Part shown: one piece after another, positions 41,980 through 50,603 of the stretch | Numbering within the stretch: position 1 is the stretch's first letter | Layout of the letters: each line of letters starts with the position of its first letter | NCBI GenBank assembly: GCA_020403425.1 | Contig: JADBXR010000018.1 | Coordinates: 124,001-188,000 of the forward strand | Direction: 5' to 3' | Source of the DNA: Chitinophagaceae bacterium | Lineage (GTDB): Bacteria > Bacteroidota > Bacteroidia > Chitinophagales > Chitinophagaceae | Length of the DNA stretch: 64,000 nt | Translations under genes and position numbers: made by a program | Notes under the pieces: model-generated | Told to the model about the DNA's origin: nothing | Databases searched by the model: none | What the model saw: only the letters and a program-made list of their open reading frames with translations

Positions 41980-42624
41980 ATGAAAAAGGCTTTCCTGATA
42001 TTTTGTATGCTCTGTTGCCTCAGCGCTGTGGTTGATGCCCAACTGGTGAATGGCATCAATTTTCAGGCAGTGGCAAGGAATGCTGCAGGAACAGTGATCG
42101 CCAACAGAAAAATCACGGTCAGGATGTCTGTAAGGGAGGGATCTCCCACCGGTTTTCTGGAATACAGTGAGATCAAAGCAACGGTGACCAACGCTGTTGG
42201 TTTATTTGTACTGGTGTTGGGAGATCCGGGTCCCCCCTCCACCATCATTACGGGTTCCTATGCGGGCATCAACTGGAGTACCGGTAATAAATACCTGCAG
42301 ATAGACATTGATCCTACAGGCGGGATCGATTTTATCTCATTGGGTAGCCAGAAGATCAATTTTGTCCCCTTTGCACTCTATGCCAATGGTGTGGCCGCCA
42401 GAAATATCTCTGGCGTATTATCCATTGACCAGGGCGGAACCGGCAGTAACAACCTGCTCGACCTGAAAGTCAATTTACAACTCGATAAAGCCGATAACAC
42501 CAGTGACATGGACAAACCGGTCAGCAATCCCGTTCAATCGGCCCTCGATACAAAGAATCCCTCGCCAACAAAAGCAATAATATCACGAATGATGCTGCTT
42601 CGGATGTCAAATATCCAAGTGTGA
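41980..42624 (+). CDS. N-terminal part of a frameshifted repeat surface/fibre protein
   Basis: A 214-residue frame with a signal peptide (KKAFLIFCMLCCLSAVVDAQ) followed by an exported beta-rich domain (LVNGINFQAVARNAAGTVI, YAGINWSTGNKYLQIDID) and the start of a fibre-like region (GVLSIDQGGTGSNNLLDLKV). Homologous sense is lost after DTK at about 42554: the last about 24 residues are out-of-frame. The next frame carries the expected continuation, so this and 42621-45788 are one gene of about 1,270 codons interrupted by a one-base loss in an A-run (42552-42554), or a sequencing error. Confidence 0.75.
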   Translation: MKKAFLIFCMLCCLSAVVDAQLVNGINFQAVARNAAGTVIANRKITVRMSVREGSPTGFLEYSEIKATVTNAVGLFVLVLGDPGPPSTIITGSYAGINWSTGNKYLQIDIDPTGGIDFISLGSQKINFVPFALYANGVAARNISGVLSIDQGGTGSNNLLDLKVNLQLDKADNTSDMDKPVSNPVQSALDTKNPSPTKAIISRMMLLRMSNIQV

Positions 42625-45600
42625 AGGCCGTGAAATCCTATGCAGATGCCATCGATGCCCGGATCCCGGCACCACAGGTAAATGTAGACTGGAATGCCAC
42701 CAGCGGTATCGTACAGATCCTGAATAAGCCCTCACTGGCAACTGTGGCCATCAGCGGTGATTACAATGATCTGCGTAACAAGCCCTCTGTGTTCAATCTG
42801 CCAATGGCATCCGCCACTGTATTGGGTGGCGTAAAGATCGGCAACAATATCTTCATAGATGCCAATGGTGCGATCAGTGCATCAGGAAGCGGTTTGGGCA
42901 GTGTAACCAGTGTCACAACGGATAGAACACTGACCGGCGGTCCAATCACCACATTTGGCACACTGAAGGTCGACACTTCGCTGATCTCTACAAAAGCGAA
43001 CGTGACCGCTGCCTTACTGAGTAAATTATCGCTGACCGATCTCCCCCTCTCTGTTGCCAATGGAGGGACCGGTGCCAGTTCCGCTGCCGCCGGATTAAAT
43101 GCGTTGCTGCCCCCTCAAACGGGTAATGCGGGCAGGTTCCTTCAAACCGACGGTACCAATGTAAGCTGGGTAACCTCTACGGGCAGTATAGCCGTACCCG
43201 TTTCCGGAGAAAATGGAGGAACCGGTGTTTCCAATGCCGGTAAGACCATTACACTGGGAGGCAACCTCGTTACACAGGGAGCATTCGTAACCACTTTGAC
43301 CGTCAATGGAACCACCGATCTCAATTTGCCGGTCAGTGGAACATTGGCCACTTTACAGGGAACTGAGACCTTCACCAATAAGACCCTTACCGCACCTGTG
43401 ATCACCTCACCAACGATCAGTGGTACACTGTCATTACCCTCAGGGGCCACAGGTGTGACCGCTTCTGCTGGTGACAATTCAACAAAATTGGCCACTACTG
43501 CATTCGTATCAAATGCTGTTACCAGCGCTTTACCTGATGCCAGCACCAGTGCAAAAGGCATCGTACAGTTAGCAGGTGACCTTTCAGGGACCGCCGCCGC
43601 TCCCTCCGTTAGAACGGTTGGCGGGGCCACTGCTGCCAATATCGCCACTGCTACTGACCTTGCCAATTCCGCTACCAGGGACAATACGGCCAATACGATC
43701 GTCAGAAGGGATGCTGCCGGCGATTTTTCGGCCGGAACCATTACGGCCACTGTTTTTTCAGGCGCATTATCCGGCAATGCCAGTACCGCAACAGCAGCCA
43801 ATACTGCAGCTACAGTTACTGAGGCAGCACAACCCCTTATCACCAGTCTGGGTACACTGAATTCGCTGAATGTGAACGGAACCGTTACCGCTTCAACTTT
43901 AAGTGCCACCACCATTAACGGCACACTCAGTACAGCCACTCAAAATAACATCACCAGTGTAGGCACGCTGAATTCTCTGAATGTAAACGGAACCGTTACC
44001 GCTTCAACTTTGAGTGCTACCACCATTAATGGTACCCTCAGTACAGCCACCCAAAATAACATCACCAGCGTAGGTACGCTGAATTCTCTGAATGTAAACG
44101 GAACCGTTACCGCTTCAACTTTGAGTGCCACTACCATTAACGGTACACTCAGTACAGCCACTCAAAATAACATCACCAGCGTGGGTACACTGAATTCTCT
44201 GAATGTGAACGGAACCGTTACCGCTTCAACTTTGAGTGCTACCACCATTAATGGTACACTAGGTACGGAAACACAAAATAACATCACCAGCGTGGGTACA
44301 CTGAATTCTCTGAATGTGAACGGAACCGTTACCGCTTCAACTTTGAGTGCCACTACCATTAACGGTACACTCAGTACAGCCACTCAAAATAACATCACCA
44401 GTGTAGGTACGCTGAATTCTCTGAATGTGAACGGAACCGTTACCGCTTCAACTTTGAGTGCCACTACCATTAACGGTACACTCAGTACAGCCACACAAAA
44501 TAACATCACCAGTGTAGGTACGCTGAATTCGCTGAATGTGAACGGAACCGTTACCGCTTCAACTTTGAGTGCTACCACCATTAATGGTACACTAGGTACG
44601 GAAACACAAAACAATATCACCAGCGTTGGTACACTTAATGCACTGAATGTTACAGGAACCGCCACTGCAGGAACACTCAGTGCAACCACCATTAACGGTA
44701 CACTTAGCACTCCTACTCAAAATAGCATTACCAGTGTAGGTACGTTAACCTCTCTGAATGTTACAGGCACCGCCACCGCAGGAACGCTCAGTGCTGCCAC
44801 TATTAACGGTACACTCAGCACCCCTACGCAAAACAGCATCACCAGCGTTGGTACACTTACCTCTCTGAATGTTACAGGCACCGCCACCGCAGGAACGCTC
44901 AGCGCTGCCACTATTAACGGTACACTCAGCACCCCTACGCAAAATAGCATCACCAGCGTTGGCACGCTTACCTCACTGAACGTTACCGGAACCGCTACTG
45001 CCGGAACACTTAGTGCTGCAACCATCAACGGTACCTTAAGTACACCAACGCAAAACAGCATCACCAGTGTAGGTACGTTAACCTCTCTGAATGTTACAGG
45101 CACCGCCACCGTAGGAACGCTCAGTGCTGCCACTATTAACGGTACACTCAGCACCCCTACGCAAAACAGCATCACCAGTGTGGGCACACTTACCGGATTA
45201 ACGGTCAGTGGCACGACTACCATCAGCAGTTTTACCACTACGGGGTTCGTTCAATCCACTAGTGCAGGAGTATTGCGCTCCTCAGCACTCAGTTCCTCCA
45301 ATGTCATTACGGCCCTGGGTTTCACGCCAGTCGGTCCCTATTTTGGTAGTTTCTCAGATAATACCACGCAAACCCCCGCTGCCATCAATACCGCTACGGT
45401 AATGACCTTAAACACAACCGAAATTGGTGGGCACGGGGTCAGCCTGGTAGGCACTTCACAAATAAAAGTGGACAATGCCGGTATCTATAACCTGCAGTTC
45501 TCCGCGCAGATGTCTAAATCAACTAATGGCGCTTCAGATGTTACGATCTGGTTCAGGAAAAATGGTACAGACGTTCCCAACTCCGCTACAGACTTTAACT

Positions 45601-45788
45601 TATCCGGTAATACTGCTCTGGAAGTAGCTGCCTGGAATTATTTCTTTGACCTGGCAGCAGGTGATTACGTTGAGATCGTATGGAGTATCCAGGAGATAGG
45701 GATCACTATGGAAAAACAAGGTCCGCGAACAACGCCTACCAGGCCTGCGGTGCCCTCCCTCATTGTAACCATGCACCGGGTCAACTGA
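42621..45788 (+). CDS. Repeat-rich surface/fibre protein, downstream frame (frameshifted with 41980-42624)
   Basis: A 1,055-residue frame with GTG start overlapping the upstream TGA (GTGA, 42621-42624). Homologous sense extends further upstream in this frame (SLANKSNNITNDAASDVKY), so the real gene begins in the previous frame. Contents: tail-fibre-like segments (VQLAGDLSGTAAAPSVRTVG), twelve exact 37-residue repeats (43859-45190; SLNVNGTVTASTLSATTING type, then SLNVTGTATAGTLSAATING type), and a C-terminal C1q/TNF-like trimer domain (about 45320-45788, YFGSFSDNTTQTPAA, YFFDLAAGDYVEIVW). Role: likely surface fibre or adhesin, by analogy to trimeric fibres. No C-terminal sorting motif seen. Confidence 0.75.
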   Translation: MKAVKSYADAIDARIPAPQVNVDWNATSGIVQILNKPSLATVAISGDYNDLRNKPSVFNLPMASATVLGGVKIGNNIFIDANGAISASGSGLGSVTSVTTDRTLTGGPITTFGTLKVDTSLISTKANVTAALLSKLSLTDLPLSVANGGTGASSAAAGLNALLPPQTGNAGRFLQTDGTNVSWVTSTGSIAVPVSGENGGTGVSNAGKTITLGGNLVTQGAFVTTLTVNGTTDLNLPVSGTLATLQGTETFTNKTLTAPVITSPTISGTLSLPSGATGVTASAGDNSTKLATTAFVSNAVTSALPDASTSAKGIVQLAGDLSGTAAAPSVRTVGGATAANIATATDLANSATRDNTANTIVRRDAAGDFSAGTITATVFSGALSGNASTATAANTAATVTEAAQPLITSLGTLNSLNVNGTVTASTLSATTINGTLSTATQNNITSVGTLNSLNVNGTVTASTLSATTINGTLSTATQNNITSVGTLNSLNVNGTVTASTLSATTINGTLSTATQNNITSVGTLNSLNVNGTVTASTLSATTINGTLGTETQNNITSVGTLNSLNVNGTVTASTLSATTINGTLSTATQNNITSVGTLNSLNVNGTVTASTLSATTINGTLSTATQNNITSVGTLNSLNVNGTVTASTLSATTINGTLGTETQNNITSVGTLNALNVTGTATAGTLSATTINGTLSTPTQNSITSVGTLTSLNVTGTATAGTLSAATINGTLSTPTQNSITSVGTLTSLNVTGTATAGTLSAATINGTLSTPTQNSITSVGTLTSLNVTGTATAGTLSAATINGTLSTPTQNSITSVGTLTSLNVTGTATVGTLSAATINGTLSTPTQNSITSVGTLTGLTVSGTTTISSFTTTGFVQSTSAGVLRSSALSSSNVITALGFTPVGPYFGSFSDNTTQTPAAINTATVMTLNTTEIGGHGVSLVGTSQIKVDNAGIYNLQFSAQMSKSTNGASDVTIWFRKNGTDVPNSATDFNLSGNTALEVAAWNYFFDLAAGDYVEIVWSIQEIGITMEKQGPRTTPTRPAVPSLIVTMHRVN
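43859..45190 (+). repeat. Twelve tandem 111-bp coding repeats
   Basis: Repeat starts are 43859 plus multiples of 111. Units 1-7 encode the NVNGTVTASTLSATTING type and units 8-12 the NVTGTATAGTLSAATING type. Units 4 and 7 share a variant GTETQNN where others have STATQNN, so units 2-4 and 5-7 look like a 333-bp duplication. Long antisense frames here are a by-product of the stop-free repeat. Confidence 0.9.
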
Positions 45789-45823
45789 TACTGTCAACCG
45801 GGGATACACATAGCTTTTTACAG

Positions 45824-45831
45824 TACTTTTG
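45824..45831 (+). promoter_or_regulatory. trmB promoter -7 element TACTTTTG
   Basis: An exact TAnnTTTG match 6 bp before the trmB ATG, implying a very short leader. Confidence 0.5.
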
Positions 45832-45837
45832 CCCCCC

Positions 45838-46542
45838 ATGGGACAGAAAAAACTCATCCGCTTCGAAGCCATCAAACATTTCTCCAACGTACTGGAATAC
45901 CCGCAGGATATGCAGGGTAAATGGAAAGACTTTTTTAAGAACGATGGACAGCTCACGCTGGAACTGGCCTGTGGCAAAGGCGAATATGCCGTAGGATTGG
46001 GTCGGATGTTCCCCGAACGCAATTTTATCGGTATCGACCTGAAGGGCAACCGCATCTGGCGCGGAGCCAAAACCGCACTCGATGAGGGATTGGCCAATGT
46101 GGCGTTCGTACGCTCCCATATTGACAAGATCACCGACTATTTCCAGAACGGGGAGGTTTCCGAGATCTGGATCACATTCCCAGACCCTCAGCTACGGGGC
46201 TCCAGGGCCAAAAAAAGATTGACGCACCCCCGTTTTCTGCGCTTGTACCAAAGAATACTGCAGCCGGGCGGACTGGTTCACCTGAAAACAGATAGTCCCG
46301 ATCTGTACCAGTTTACACTGGCCGTAATCAACTTATTTGAACTGGAATTGTTAGAAAAATCAGACAATGTGTATGCCCAGGCCAGTATCAAACCAGAATT
46401 ACTGATCAAAACGCATTACGAAGGGTTGGATATTGCCGGAAGTAACCGCATACATTATCTCTGTTTCCGTATCAACCGGGAACTGCCATTGGCAAAGGAC
46501 GAAGTATTAAAACAGTTACTCAGTGAGTCAGAATCTGATTGA
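45838..46542 (+). CDS. trmB: tRNA (guanine(46)-N7)-methyltransferase
   Basis: A 234-residue SAM-dependent enzyme that methylates G46 of tRNAs. SAM site LELACGKGEYAVGL (about residues 40-53) and FIGIDLKGNRIWRGA; acceptor-site motif ITFPDPQLRGSRAKKRLTHPRFL (FPDPW-like) and LVHLKTDSPDLYQ. I chose ATG 45838; upstream codons would overlap the promoter. It overlaps the next small gene by 20 bp. Confidence 0.94.
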   Translation: MGQKKLIRFEAIKHFSNVLEYPQDMQGKWKDFFKNDGQLTLELACGKGEYAVGLGRMFPERNFIGIDLKGNRIWRGAKTALDEGLANVAFVRSHIDKITDYFQNGEVSEIWITFPDPQLRGSRAKKRLTHPRFLRLYQRILQPGGLVHLKTDSPDLYQFTLAVINLFELELLEKSDNVYAQASIKPELLIKTHYEGLDIAGSNRIHYLCFRINRELPLAKDEVLKQLLSESESD

Positions 46543-46726
46543 AGGCCTCCATTATTATCTTGACGGGAACGGGTATACCGTTTTCACCGAAAAATACCAC
46601 CTGGAAAAAGGGCATTGCTGTGGCCATGGTTGCCGGCACTGTCCTTACCGGTATGAATGCGTACCCGAACCCCGCCGTTCTCAATTACTAGATCAAAAAG
46701 AAAACGATTCTGCCACGAAACAGTAA
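46523..46726 (+). CDS. DUF5522-like small cysteine-rich protein
   Basis: A 67-residue protein with a conserved core FTEKYHLEKGHCCGHGCRHCPYRYE containing a CC-x3-C-x2-C metal-binding cluster. GTG start at 46523 inside the 3' end of trmB, suggesting translational coupling. I associate this pattern with the DUF5522 family; function unknown, probable zinc binding. Confidence 0.7.
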   Translation: MSQNLIEGLHYYLDGNGYTVFTEKYHLEKGHCCGHGCRHCPYRYECVPEPRRSQLLDQKENDSATKQ

Positions 46727-46750
46727 ATTGCTGTTACTAAACCAGCATCT

Positions 46751-47134
46751 GTGGCTACCCGAAAATCTTCTGAAAAACCTGCCGCTCTCTTACCCAGTGG
46801 CAAAAAAGACAGTTCCTTTTTTGAACAGGTATACGATGTTGCCCGGCAGATACCCCGTGGTCGCGTAACTTCCTATGGTGCCATTGCCGCTTATCTCGGC
46901 ACTAAGATGAGCGCCCGCATGGTGGGCTGGGCCATGAACGGCGCATCCGCCCAGAAAGATATTCCCGCACACCGCGTAGTGAACCGCAACGGTATGCTCT
47001 CAGGTAAAATGCATTTTGCCACCCCTACACGCATGGAGGAACTCCTCAAAAAAGAAAAGATCAGGGTTGTGGATGACAGGGTAGTCGATTTTGAAAAGAA
47101 ATTCTGGGATCCTGCGGTAGAATTGGCAATTTGA
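46751..47134 (+). CDS. MGMT family protein, alkyltransferase-like (no active-site Cys)
   Basis: A 127-residue protein of the Ada/MGMT DNA-binding fold (FFEQVYDVARQIPRGRVTSYGAIAAYLG, then MVGWAMNGASAQKDIPAHRVVNRNG). The alkyl-acceptor motif PCHRV reads PAHRV, so it cannot dealkylate DNA itself and fits alkyltransferase-like proteins, which flag O6-alkylguanine for excision repair. GTG start at 46751; no ATG near. Confidence 0.82.
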   Translation: MATRKSSEKPAALLPSGKKDSSFFEQVYDVARQIPRGRVTSYGAIAAYLGTKMSARMVGWAMNGASAQKDIPAHRVVNRNGMLSGKMHFATPTRMEELLKKEKIRVVDDRVVDFEKKFWDPAVELAI

Positions 47135-47200
47135 AAATTTGAAAATTTGAAAATGATCCCAGCATTTTCAAATTACCACATTCTCAAATTTTCAAATTAA
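47130..47200. repeat. Short-word repeat array TTTGAAAA
   Basis: ATTTGAAAATTTGAAAATTT words (47133-47152) are answered by ATTTTCAAATT and CTCAAATTTTCAAATT (47162-47199) between convergent genes, forming a hairpin. Confidence 0.75.
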
Positions 47201-47781
47201 TGATAATAAGGGCTGATCATCCAATACACCACCGGCCCGGTAACGGCTACATAGAACCATAGGGGCCAGGTGATCCTCGCCAGTTTTTTATGTGCGGGAA
47301 ATTCGGCTGTTAAGGCACGATAGGCCGTAAACAGGATCAGCGGCAGTATCAAAGCGGCCAATACGATATGGGTACCCAGGATAAAATAATATACCATACG
47401 GATCGTGCCCGCCTGTAATTTCTCTTCGTCACTCACCAGGCCATCATGGTTACTATCGCCAAACCTTGCCTCGCCGGCCAGCAGGTGGTGGGCAATATAG
47501 GAAACCAGGAAAAGGATGGATAATACCAATGCGATCATCATCAGTTTCCGGTGCAGCTGGTAATTTTTATTTTTTACGGCCCACAGCGCAGCCACCAGCA
47601 AGACAGCGATCGCTGAATTGATGAAGGCATTGATGGTTGCGAAAATATGTACGTCGAAACCCAGGTCCAGTTCCAATTTCACTCGACCCAGCAATACAAC
47701 GGCAGTAAAAACAATAACAGAAAAGATTCCGATGAGCCAGGAGGCCTTTTTATCGTTCTTGGTAAGAGAGGCTTGTAGCAT
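47197..47781 (-). CDS. DUF420 family membrane protein with EF-hand-like loop
   Basis: A 194-residue protein with about five membrane spans, DUF420 family (related to CtaM/YozB, cytochrome oxidase biogenesis). Residues 109-120 DSNHDGLVSDEE form a textbook EF-hand calcium loop (D-x-N-x-D-G...E) in a loop between spans 3 and 4. Histidines in IFATINAF-, IAHHLLAGEA and FILGTHIVLAA may bind heme or copper. It lies at the end of the cox/sco group. Confidence 0.82.
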   Translation of the reverse strand: MLQASLTKNDKKASWLIGIFSVIVFTAVVLLGRVKLELDLGFDVHIFATINAFINSAIAVLLVAALWAVKNKNYQLHRKLMMIALVLSILFLVSYIAHHLLAGEARFGDSNHDGLVSDEEKLQAGTIRMVYYFILGTHIVLAALILPLILFTAYRALTAEFPAHKKLARITWPLWFYVAVTGPVVYWMISPYYH

Positions 47782-47864
47782 GGGTCGTTTATGGGTTATG
47801 GTCTGGTTTATGTAATGTATCCGGTTCCCGGAAAACCGGTCACTGGTAATAGATAAACAAATTT

Positions 47865-48677
47865 CTAGCCGTTTAGTTTTCTCCTGCTGCGCAGATAGGT
47901 CACAAAAAAGATCACGAGCACGATAATGATGAACCAGAGCCAGCTCAGGTCGATGATTTGTGAAAAAACGGCACTTTTTTGCTTCTTGTCCTTTTCCAGC
48001 ATCAGCAGGCCAATGTCGCGGGCCAGTTTACCGATGGAAACCGAATCCAGACCATTGTAATAACCACGGACCCGGTATTCCTTATCGATCAGAACAAAAC
48101 GGCTCGTATGCACAAAATCGGGACTCACCGGTTCGGTGCTGAACTTATCTACTTTCAGTTCTTCAAAAGCAAAACGGTAAATGGAATCGCGGTTGCCGGT
48201 CAACATCCACCAGTTATCGTGGTTCACACCAAAACGGTCGGCATAGGCCTTGAGCACCGGCACGCTGTCGCGCTCCGGATCCACCGTAAACGATACGAAC
48301 TGTACTATAGAAGTATCGATCTTTTTACGCAGGTTACCGCCGCGGATGAAGGATTGCTGCAAAGTGGCCATGTTGGAGGTGAGCTTGGGGCAGATACTTC
48401 CGCAGTGTGTGAAGAAGAAATCCACTACCAGGATCTTTCCTTTTTTATCATACAGGCTCACCGTATCGCCCAACTGGTTCTGCAAACGGATATTGGAGGT
48501 CTGGTGCCAGAGGGTGTCCGTGATCATCTTACCCTTCTCCACACGTTCTACCACGGTATCCAGCAGGTACCTTCTCGGCATATCCACAGCCGAAACACTG
48601 GCATATTTGAGGATCAGGTAACAGCAGATCGGCAGCAACAAAGCCACCGACAGGCCTAACAATGCTTTTTTATTCAT
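47865..48677 (-). CDS. SCO1/SenC family copper chaperone
   Basis: A 270-residue thioredoxin-fold protein with an N-terminal membrane anchor and another hydrophobic segment near the C-terminus (LSWLWFIIIVLVIFFVTYL). Copper site: CGSIC (Cys92, Cys96, CxxxC) in FFTHCGSICPKLTSN and a His in PDFVHTSRFVL. It delivers copper to the CuA centre of cytochrome oxidase subunit II. A 79-bp gap with a terminator separates it from cox4. Confidence 0.9.
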   Translation of the reverse strand: MNKKALLGLSVALLLPICCYLILKYASVSAVDMPRRYLLDTVVERVEKGKMITDTLWHQTSNIRLQNQLGDTVSLYDKKGKILVVDFFFTHCGSICPKLTSNMATLQQSFIRGGNLRKKIDTSIVQFVSFTVDPERDSVPVLKAYADRFGVNHDNWWMLTGNRDSIYRFAFEELKVDKFSTEPVSPDFVHTSRFVLIDKEYRVRGYYNGLDSVSIGKLARDIGLLMLEKDKKQKSAVFSQIIDLSWLWFIIIVLVIFFVTYLRSRRKLNG

Positions 48678-48690
48678 AAGGTATCAGTAT

Positions 48691-48724
48691 AAAAAAACCA
48701 TCGGATGACAACATACGATGGTTT
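48691..48724 (-). terminator. Terminator between cox4 and sco
   Basis: On the minus strand AAACCATCG (48724-48716) pairs with CGATGGTTT (48703-48695), followed by seven T (48697-48691). It likely ends the ctaB-cox3-cox3'-cox4 unit. Confidence 0.75.
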
Positions 48725-48756
48725 AGATATGATTGAATGAAGTTGTGACCTATCCT

Positions 48757-49212
48757 TTATTCCACCGCTTTTTTCTCGGCTGCAGGTTTGGCTTCTTCGT
48801 GTTTGCTTTCGCCGTGTTTACTCTCTGCTTTCTTCTCTACCTTGATGGTGCTCTGCTCCTTAAAGTGTGGATCGTAGGTATTACGCAGGTTGCGGAACGA
48901 GTTACCATCGTACAGGAAAGCCGTGATGAACCATACAAACAGTGCCAAAGGAACCACGATGGTCATGATCATGTTCTTTAACTCGTGTTTCAGGTGCATG
49001 AAATACGCTACGATATAAAAAGCCTTGGCCAGCATCAGGATGATGATGGCTCCTTTAACAGCCAGGCGCAGGCTGCTTTCCAGCGGCATGTCGATCATCC
49101 AGAAACCCAGGGCAAGTTCAATAATGGTCAATACCGAAAGGATAACGGTTACCCTAACGATCTCTTTGGTTCCTCCACCGCTGTGTTCTTCGTGTGCTAC
49201 TGTATGTTCCAT
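48757..49212 (-). CDS. Cytochrome c oxidase subunit IV family protein
   Basis: A 151-residue protein with three membrane spans (VILSVLTIIELALGFWMI, AIIILMLAKAFYIVAYFMHL, MTIVVPLALFVWFITAFLY) typical of CyoD/CoxD-type subunit IV. It has a Lys/Glu-rich tail (KKAESKHGESKHEEAKPAAE). It follows the two subunit III genes on the same strand. Confidence 0.85.
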   Translation of the reverse strand: MEHTVAHEEHSGGGTKEIVRVTVILSVLTIIELALGFWMIDMPLESSLRLAVKGAIIILMLAKAFYIVAYFMHLKHELKNMIMTIVVPLALFVWFITAFLYDGNSFRNLRNTYDPHFKEQSTIKVEKKAESKHGESKHEEAKPAAEKKAVE

Positions 49213-49250
49213 AAGTATGTTGCTTAATGAATTGACGAATTAGATAAAAC

Positions 49251-49928
49251 TTAGATCAGGTAAAAACAGGTGAATACGAATACCCATACCAGGTCTACAA
49301 AGTGCCAGTACAGACCAGCTTTCTCGATCATCAGGTAATGGCCACGCTGCTCGAACTTGTCCATCAGGGTCATGATCAGCATAATGATGTTGATCACCAC
49401 ACCCGAGAACACGTGGAAGCCGTGGAAACCTGTGATGGTAAAGAAGTAGTTGGTAAAGTTGGTAGAAGAGGCCGTTCCGTCATGGTTCAGGAAAGGGTTA
49501 CTTCCCCACCAGGCACCTTCGTGGTACAGGTGGTTCCACTCCCAGGCCTGGCAGCTCAGGAACGCGATACCGCCGACGATGGTCAGGATCAGATTCTTCA
49601 CCACACCTTTTTTGTCCATATTATGTCCGGCATGTACCGCCAGTACCATGGTAACGGAGCTGATGATCAGGATAAAGGTCATGATACTCACAAACACCAG
49701 TGGCGCATGTACACCTTCCGGGGCAAAAGGGAAGCTTTTGAATACTTCGTTCGGGTCAGGCCATCCATTGGTTGAAAAACGGATGGTGCCGTAAGAGATC
49801 AGGAAAGCGCCAAATGTGAAGGCGTCACTCATCAGGAAGTACCACATCATCAATTTGCCGTACTCTACATTAAATGGGCTTTTTCCGCCGCCCCACAGTT
49901 TGGTGGGTGTAACTGTTGCTGTTGACAT
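49251..49928 (-). CDS. Cytochrome c oxidase subunit III
   Basis: A 225-residue subunit III with about five spans, ending VFVFTCFYLI after GLYWHFVDLVWV, the signature of the subunit III family. GFHGFHVFSGVVINIIMLI carries conserved His. Together with the next gene (50005-50592) it may supply the two halves or two isoforms of subunit III. Confidence 0.9.
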   Translation of the reverse strand: MSTATVTPTKLWGGGKSPFNVEYGKLMMWYFLMSDAFTFGAFLISYGTIRFSTNGWPDPNEVFKSFPFAPEGVHAPLVFVSIMTFILIISSVTMVLAVHAGHNMDKKGVVKNLILTIVGGIAFLSCQAWEWNHLYHEGAWWGSNPFLNHDGTASSTNFTNYFFTITGFHGFHVFSGVVINIIMLIMTLMDKFEQRGHYLMIEKAGLYWHFVDLVWVFVFTCFYLI

Positions 49929-50004
49929 GAGTTATCTAAAATTTCGTTACAAAAATATTGGCTAGTGTTCAAAAAAGGTGAATAAACCCCAACTTTTTCT
50001 TAGA

Positions 50005-50592
50005 CTACCCGATCCAGTTGTAAAAGATGAATAAATAGATCCAAAGTACATCTACAAAGTGCCAGTAAGTGGCTGCCAGCTGTATGGGCAGGTTACTGTA
50101 ACTCTTCACTTTTACGGAATAGGCGCGTGCAAAGATCACCAGCAGGGCAATCACGCCACCCAGTACGTGCAGCATGTGCAGGCCGGTGATCACGAACAGG
50201 AAAGATGCAGCTGAATTGCTTTTGGGACCGACCAGGGCGATATTCTTAGCCTCCAGTTCAAAAAAGCCCCATGTCTGCATCAGCAGGAATGCTACACCCA
50301 GCGCTGCCGTAACGGTGATCAGGGTACGGTAACGGCCCATGTCGCGCGCTTTGAAAGCTTTTGCGGCCAGGTGAATGGTGACACTGCTGAGCAGGATCAC
50401 AAAAGTGGAATACCAGAAAACCTGCGGCAGGTCGAACTCGAGCCAACTGCTCTGGTTCTTTTTGACCACATAGGCACTGGTCAAACCTGCGAACATCATT
50501 ACGATACTACCCAGGCCTACCCAAAGGGTAAACTTATACGGATGGATCCGCTGGGGTTCGTTTGTCTGCACTGTTGTCATCGTCACGTTCAT
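50005..50592 (-). CDS. Cytochrome c oxidase subunit III family protein (second copy)
   Basis: A 195-residue subunit III homologue: TGLHMLHVLGGVIALLVIF and LAATYWHFVDVLWIYLFIFY match the family, and lengths and order (ctaB-cox3-cox3-cox4) fit other Bacteroidota. About five spans. An alternative start MTTVQTN lies 12 bp later. Two adjacent subunit III-type genes of similar size suggest a duplication or split role. Confidence 0.88.
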   Translation of the reverse strand: MNVTMTTVQTNEPQRIHPYKFTLWVGLGSIVMMFAGLTSAYVVKKNQSSWLEFDLPQVFWYSTFVILLSSVTIHLAAKAFKARDMGRYRTLITVTAALGVAFLLMQTWGFFELEAKNIALVGPKSNSAASFLFVITGLHMLHVLGGVIALLVIFARAYSVKVKSYSNLPIQLAATYWHFVDVLWIYLFIFYNWIG

Positions 50593-50603
50593 TTATTTAG
50601 TTA

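Noticed and set aside
43859-45190. CRISPR-like regular repeat
   Set aside because: Period 111 bp with no variable spacers; the repeats are in-frame coding sequence.
43142-45238. Several long minus-strand ORFs opposite the repeat fibre gene
   Set aside because: They repeat the same Val/Pro-rich pattern every 111 bp, a by-product of the stop-free repeat on the other strand.
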